This document shows, in pieces, positions 60,191-64,000 of a DNA stretch of 64,000 bases; within the stretch, counting starts at the first letter, position 1; every line of letters starts with the position of its first letter. Location of the stretch: contig NZ_KQ947988.1 of assembly GCF_001513975.1 (NCBI RefSeq), positions 454,104 through 518,103 of the forward strand. Direction: 5' to 3'. Both the position numbers and the translations under genes were made by a program. The stretch is from Streptomyces curacoi. GTDB taxonomy: Bacteria; Actinomycetota; Actinomycetes; Streptomycetales; Streptomycetaceae. The notes beneath the pieces are model-generated. The model saw only the letters and a program-made list of their open reading frames with translations. It had not been told where the DNA came from and made no database searches.

Positions 60191-61803
60191 CAGGCCACCG
60201 CCTTCTCCCGGGGCTGGACCAGGACCCGGCCCACGACGAGGGCGTAGAACAGCCCGGAGGACAGGATCAGCGCGAAGTCCGGGGCGTCCATGGTGAAGGT
60301 CCGGTAGACCGCTCCCACCACCCAGATCAGCGCGGTGCCGCCGCTCCAGACCCACATGCCGATCCAGAAGCGCCGGGTCTTGTTCTTCTTGGCGCCGGAG
60401 GAGCCGGTGGGCTGCCAGCCCATGCGGTTCTTGCGCAGGATGTCCCAGATGGCGAAGACATGCGCCCAGCCGTACATCATGCGGGCCGCCCAGGCCTCCA
60501 GGCGGTAGGGCGCCTTGTGCCACATCGGGAAGACGAGGGTGGTGTAGATGATGCTGGGCAGCACCAGGATCAGGTGCTCGACCTGGAGCTTCTCCGGCAT
60601 CATCAGCAACAGCACGATCGGGATGACCGGGGCGGCGAAGGTGAACAGCGCCGTGTGGATGTAGTAGAAGAAGCCGGACATGTAGCACAGGCGGCTGGAC
60701 AGCCTGATCTTCGCCTGCCAGAACTTCCGGCTGCCGAGCAGGCTCATCGACCCCGAGCACCAGCGGTACTGCTGGTTGAAGAAGGCACCCGCGCTGTCCG
60801 GGCACACGCCCGTCGACACCGCGACCGGCACATACCGCAGATCCCAGCCGAGACCGCGCAGGTCGAAGCCGGTGTGCACGTCCTCGGAGTGCTCGATCAG
60901 CGTCGTACCGCCGTTGGTCTCCAGGGCGGCCCGCCGGTACACGGCACAGCTGCCCACACAGATCGCACCGTCACTGCCCTGCCGCGACACCTGCACGGAC
61001 CGGTAGAACAGCTCCTGCACCGCGCCCGCGCCGCGCTCGATCCAGTTCTGCGAGTCCAGCACCCGGAAGTACTGCGGCGACTGGACGATCCCGATGCGCG
61101 GGTCCGCCTCCAGGTACGGCAGCAGCTCCTGGAGCAGGTCGGCGCGCGGAGTGAAGTCGGCGTCCAGGATCAGGATGTACTGCCCGTCGGACTGCCCGAA
61201 CCCGAAGTGCAGGTTCCCGGCCTTCTTGAACCAGCCTCGGTTCTCCCGGGTGCCGTAGCGGAACCCGAAGTCGCGGGCCATGGCGGCCAGTTCGGGACTG
61301 GCACCGTCATCGAGCACGAACGGAACACAGACCCCCGGATACCGGTCGGCCATCTCCCGCACATGCCGCCAGGTGTTGTGCAGCACCTCGATGGGTTCGC
61401 CGCACACCGGCAGGAAGACGTCGACCGTCGGGTACACCTCGGGCCGCCAGTTGTGCACCAGCCGCTTGTGGTGCGCGATGTCGAAGTCCCGGGTGAAGCC
61501 GTTCACCCGCAGCGACACCAGGTAGTACAGCACCGTGAAGACCAGCAGCGGCGTGTAGATCCACAGCACCGGTGTCGACTGGGCCAGCTTGAACTGGCTC
61601 ACCACCAGGCAGCAGAAGCTGATCAGCGAGCTGATCGTCAGGATCCACAGATGCCGGCGCGCATAGGAGTACTTCTCCCTGTCCGTCGGCGGCAGCGGCA
61701 GCAGCCCCAGTGGAGCGCCGTCACTCCGCCCCGCCTTCCGCCGGCCGCTGTTCTGGCGCGCGGCACGGCGCCCCCCAGTCCGCGCAGGACCAACTGAACT
61801 CAT
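60190..61803 (-). CDS. Processive GT2 polysaccharide synthase, cellulose-synthase-like
   Basis: A 537-residue membrane GT2. A basic N-terminus and two helices (LWILTISSLISFCCLVV; LWIYTPLLVFTVLYYLV) precede the catalytic domain with FVLDDGAS, ILDADFTPR, HSEDVHTG and QQYRW, the D,D,D,Q(Q)xRW set of processive synthases. Three to four C-terminal helices form the export channel. No PilZ domain follows, so direct c-di-GMP control as in BcsA is not expected. ATG at 61803. First gene of the operon; polymer identity unknown (glucan, mannan or uronic-acid mixed). Confidence 0.9.
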   Translation of the reverse strand: MSSVGPARTGGRRAARQNSGRRKAGRSDGAPLGLLPLPPTDREKYSYARRHLWILTISSLISFCCLVVSQFKLAQSTPVLWIYTPLLVFTVLYYLVSLRVNGFTRDFDIAHHKRLVHNWRPEVYPTVDVFLPVCGEPIEVLHNTWRHVREMADRYPGVCVPFVLDDGASPELAAMARDFGFRYGTRENRGWFKKAGNLHFGFGQSDGQYILILDADFTPRADLLQELLPYLEADPRIGIVQSPQYFRVLDSQNWIERGAGAVQELFYRSVQVSRQGSDGAICVGSCAVYRRAALETNGGTTLIEHSEDVHTGFDLRGLGWDLRYVPVAVSTGVCPDSAGAFFNQQYRWCSGSMSLLGSRKFWQAKIRLSSRLCYMSGFFYYIHTALFTFAAPVIPIVLLLMMPEKLQVEHLILVLPSIIYTTLVFPMWHKAPYRLEAWAARMMYGWAHVFAIWDILRKNRMGWQPTGSSGAKKNKTRRFWIGMWVWSGGTALIWVVGAVYRTFTMDAPDFALILSSGLFYALVVGRVLVQPREKAVA

Positions 61804-61889
61804 GCAAAAACCCACCCCCGGGCCCGGATACGGCCCGTTGAAACCCCCACCCTCAGCCCGGCCTTCCCCATGTCGAACTGTCGATCGTT

Positions 61890-61928
61890 CGAACAATGGC
61901 CGAGCGGCCCGAACCAATGACCGAGCGA
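61890..61928 (-). promoter_or_regulatory. 20-bp-phased direct repeats upstream of the GT2 operon
   Basis: gaacaatggccgagcgg (61891) and gaaccaatgaccgagcg (61911) start 20 bp apart and are nearly identical. GTTCGAAC (61887-61894) overlaps the first. They lie about 90 bp upstream of the GT2 start, a position suited to an activator. Confidence 0.4.
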
Positions 61929-61971
61929 CGAAAGGCTATACGAGAGGTAAGGAGGTTGTAAGGGGCAAGAA

Positions 61972-61994
61972 GGGACTTACGCCGGGTAAGTCCC
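61972..61994 (-). terminator. Hairpin after truA
   Basis: A perfect 9-bp inverted repeat (gggacttac / gtaagtccc, 5-nt loop) lies 36 bp beyond the truA stop. It is probably the end of the rpoA-rplQ-truA transcript, but could also act as an operator for the GT2 operon. Confidence 0.6.
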
Positions 61995-62029
61995 GACATG
62001 GGCACTATCTGAGTGCAAATTGCAGGTAA

Positions 62030-62896
62030 CTAACAGGTTTCGCATCTGGGCGTCCCGGGCAGAGATCGCCGGTTTCGCGCCTCCCTGTTCCGTGCGGCGA
62101 GCAACTCGTCGGCGGGGTACCCGACCTCTTCCAGCGTCAGCCCGTGCGGCCGTACGACATGCACGGCGGAGTCCCGGACCCCGGCGGCGAGCACCTTGGC
62201 GGGCCAGTCGGTGGGCCGGTGCCCGTCCCCCACGAACAGCAGCGCCCCGATCAGCGAACGCACCATGTTGTGGCAGAAGGCGTCGGCACGAACGGTCGCG
62301 GTGATGATCCCGTCGTCCCCGCGCACCAGGCTCAGCTCCTGCAGCGTACGGATGGTGGTGGCCCCCTCCCGCTTCTTGCAGTAGGCGGCGAAGTCGTGCT
62401 CCCCGAGCAGCCCCCGCGCGGCCTCCTTCATGGCGTCGACGTCGAGGGGCCAGTCGTGCCACAGGACGTGGTTGCGCAGCAGCGGGTCCACACCGCCGGG
62501 ATTGTCGGTGACGCGGTAGGCGTACCGCCGCCAGACAGCAGAGAACCGCGCGTTGAACCCACTGGGCGCCTCCCTGAGCGCCCACACCCGCACGTCCTTG
62601 GGCAACCGCCCGGCGAGCCGCTTGAGCAGCTTCTCGTGGTGCTCGCGCCAGACCGACTCCGGCAGATCGACATGCGCGACCTGACCCCGCGCATGCACAC
62701 CGGCATCGGTACGCCCGGCCACGGTCAGCTCGTACGTGGTGCTCCCGGACCGCGTGACGGTCCGCAACGCATCCTCGATCTCCCCCTGCACGGTCCGCCT
62801 ACCGCCGGCCTGCTTGGCCCACCCGTGGAACTCACTGCCGTCGTAGGACAGGTCGAGGCGGACACGGACGTAACCGGGTGCTACTTCATCACTCAC
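62030..62896 (-). CDS. truA: tRNA pseudouridine(38-40) synthase TruA
   Basis: A 288-residue TruA. The catalytic Asp lies in VAGRTDAGVHARGQVAH; the N-terminal LDLSYDGSEFHGWAKQ and AFCHNMVRSLIG are family signatures. GTG/ATG start near 62896. Third gene of the rpoA-rplQ-truA run, as in other Streptomyces. Confidence 0.96.
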   Translation of the reverse strand: MSDEVAPGYVRVRLDLSYDGSEFHGWAKQAGGRRTVQGEIEDALRTVTRSGSTTYELTVAGRTDAGVHARGQVAHVDLPESVWREHHEKLLKRLAGRLPKDVRVWALREAPSGFNARFSAVWRRYAYRVTDNPGGVDPLLRNHVLWHDWPLDVDAMKEAARGLLGEHDFAAYCKKREGATTIRTLQELSLVRGDDGIITATVRADAFCHNMVRSLIGALLFVGDGHRPTDWPAKVLAAGVRDSAVHVVRPHGLTLEEVGYPADELLAARNREARNRRSLPGTPRCETC

Positions 62897-62922
62897 GTAC
62901 AGATCCTCTCAGCAACACAAGA

Positions 62923-62954
62923 GCGGGCCCGCTCCTCGAAAGGAACGGGCCCGC
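62923..62954 (-). terminator. Hairpin between rplQ and truA
   Basis: A stem of gcgggcccgctcct against aggaacgggcccgc (one mismatch) with loop cgaa lies 83 bp after rplQ. It probably reduces ribosomal-operon read-through into truA. Confidence 0.7.
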
Positions 62955-63036
62955 AATCGCCCTGAAGGGGCGCGGGGAGCTGCGCGACAAGCCACGACGA
63001 TGCCGCAGCCGCACGACGCAGCCACCCCGCAGACGC

Positions 63037-63546
63037 TCAGGCGTCCTTCGACTCCTCGGCGGGAGCCTCGGCGGCGTCCTCGGCCTTGGTCGTGTCGACC
63101 TTGGTCTCAGCGGCCTCGGCGACCTCGGCGTCCTTGGCGGCACGCTTCGTCGCGGCCTCGGCCTCACCGGTGGCCTGCTGCGCGACCGTCAGCGCCTCGA
63201 CCAGCTCGATGACAGCCATGGGCGCGTTGTCGCCACGGCGGTTACCGATCTTGGTGATACGGGTGTAACCACCCGGACGGTTCTCGTACCGCGGGCCGAT
63301 CTCGGTGAAGAGCGTGTGGACGATGCCCTTGTCCGTGATGACCTGGAGCACCTGACGGCGGTTGTGAAGGTCGCCCTTCTTCGCCTTGGTGATCAGACGC
63401 TCGGCGTACGGCCGCAGACGGCGGGCCTTCGCCTCGGTGGTGGTGATACGGCCGTGCTCGAAGAGGCTCTTCGCGAGGTTCGCGAGGAGGAGCTTCTCGT
63501 GCGCGGCGCTGCCGCCCAGACGGGCGCCCTTGGTGGGCTTCGGCAT
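63037..63546 (-). CDS. rplQ: 50S ribosomal protein L17
   Basis: A 169-residue L17 with KGARLGGSAAHEKLLLANLA, ITTTEAKARRLRPYAERLIT and GGYTRITKIGNRRGDNAPMA. The C-terminal ~45 residues are an Ala/Glu/Lys-rich actinobacterial extension. Follows rpoA in the alpha operon. Confidence 0.98.
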   Translation of the reverse strand: MPKPTKGARLGGSAAHEKLLLANLAKSLFEHGRITTTEAKARRLRPYAERLITKAKKGDLHNRRQVLQVITDKGIVHTLFTEIGPRYENRPGGYTRITKIGNRRGDNAPMAVIELVEALTVAQQATGEAEAATKRAAKDAEVAEAAETKVDTTKAEDAAEAPAEESKDA

Positions 63547-63625
63547 TGTTCTTCTCCTGTGTGTCTGCCCCGGCCGTATCAGGTACCGGGGTCAGTATCT
63601 GAGCAGGCGGTTGCCTGTCAGAGAT

Positions 63626-63655
63626 CCGAGCAGGGCCCCGAAGGGGCCTGCTCGG
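63626..63655 (-). terminator. rpoA-rplQ intercistronic hairpin
   Basis: A ccgagcagg-g-cccc / ggggcctgctcgg stem with one bulge and loop gaa is located 27 bp after rpoA; an attenuator or mRNA-processing signal within the alpha operon. Confidence 0.6.
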
Positions 63656-63681
63656 AAGGGGTGCGGGGCCGAGCCGAGCTC

Positions 63682-64000
63682 TTAGTACTGCTCGGTCTCG
63701 ACGAACCCGGCGTCCGCGTCGTCGTCGGCGCCGAAGGCGTCGGCGGCGGCGGTCGGGTCGAATCCGGGCGGGCTGTCCTTCAGGGCCAGGCCCATGCCGG
63801 CCAGCTTCGCCTTGACCTCGTCGATCGACTTCGCGCCGAAGTTACGGATGTCGAGCAGGTCGGCCTCGGAACGAGCCACGAGCTCACCCACGGAGTGGAT
63901 GCCCTCGCGCTTGAGGCAGTTGTACGACCGAACGGTGAGCTCCAGCTCCTCGATCGGCAGCGCCAGGTCGGCCGCGAGCGCGGCGTCCGTCGGGGACGGG
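63682..64000 (-). CDS. rpoA: RNA polymerase alpha subunit, 3' end
   Basis: The last 105 codons of rpoA, truncated by the window edge. They cover the alpha-CTD, with LPIEELELTVRSYNCLKREGI, VGELVARSEADLLDIRNFG and KSIDEVKAKLAGMGLALK, the helix-hairpin-helix surface for UP-element and activator contacts. An acidic actinobacterial tail (DDDADAGFVETEQY) follows. Confidence 0.97.
   Translation of the reverse strand, partial: PSPTDAALAADLALPIEELELTVRSYNCLKREGIHSVGELVARSEADLLDIRNFGAKSIDEVKAKLAGMGLALKDSPPGFDPTAAADAFGADDDADAGFVETEQY

Noticed and set aside
60250..61800. The GT2 gene as plain cellulose synthase.
   Set aside because: No PilZ, no BcsB-like partner; GH26 and a uronate-type dehydrogenase argue for a different polymer.

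Overview
The window reads as chromosomal core DNA of a Streptomyces species. It has very high GC with strong third-position bias and carries Streptomyces marker genes: bldM and whiD of sporulation, an ShbA-type sigma factor, and a groES-groEL1 operon with two CIRCE elements. The gene order is also Streptomyces-like (IMP dehydrogenases - ShbA - BldM - WhiD - GroEL1 - t6A genes - alr - acpS - glmS - coaA - glmM - rpsI/rplM - truA - rplQ - rpoA). No prophage, insertion sequence, rRNA, tRNA or CRISPR array was recognised.

Layout. 0.4-5.6 kb: two IMP-dehydrogenase-family genes, the ECF sigma factor ShbA, BldM and, divergently, WhiD; the bldM upstream region holds an exact match to the sigma-BldN promoter consensus. 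5.6-11.2 kb: a LysR/MOSC divergent pair, a multicopper oxidase, a short-chain dehydrogenase, a frameshifted pseudogene and a SnoaL-like protein. 11.2-16.6 kb: groEL1/groES, two coupled lipoprotein polysaccharide deacetylases and a methyltransferase. 16.6-25.4 kb: a secreted TolB/cell-wall-binding protein, an ECF42-type sigma factor with its YCII/DGPF partner, an MFS/TetR pair, an FG-GAP protein and an LCP ligase. 25.4-30.5 kb: a hemicellulose locus (GH10-CBM2 xylanase, LacI regulator, GH3 glycosidase) in which both hydrolase genes carry the same CGAA-N3-TTCG operator. 30.5-38.7 kb: the t6A tRNA-modification set (tsaD, rimI, tsaB, tsaE), an alpha/beta hydrolase, alr and a repeat-rich L,D-transpeptidase. 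38.7-52.6 kb: acpS, a secreted beta-helix protein, nnrE/D, a flavin monooxygenase, glmS, a DrrAB-like ABC exporter, coaA, a DUF389 protein, glmM, rpsI and rplM. 52.8-62 kb: a GT87 mannosyltransferase, an anchored unknown, and a compact five-gene operon (processive GT2 synthase, GH26 lipoprotein, GT-C transferase, nucleotide-sugar dehydrogenase, polyprenyl-P-sugar synthase) that looks like a secreted-polysaccharide machine. 62-64 kb: truA, rplQ and the 3' end of rpoA.

Together the genes serve GTP, amino-sugar and CoA supply, translation and cell-envelope building, with accessory islands for plant-polymer degradation and exopolysaccharide. Three points stand out. The GT2/GH26/GT-C operon has no obvious textbook name. 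Three tandem-repeat arrays each span the stop codon of a gene (alr, nnrD, ABC permease); in alr the array encodes a four-residue periodic tail that a single 11-nt unit cuts short. A 62-residue ORF sits behind a long iron-box-like palindrome. Function calls come from motif recognition by eye, not from database searches.
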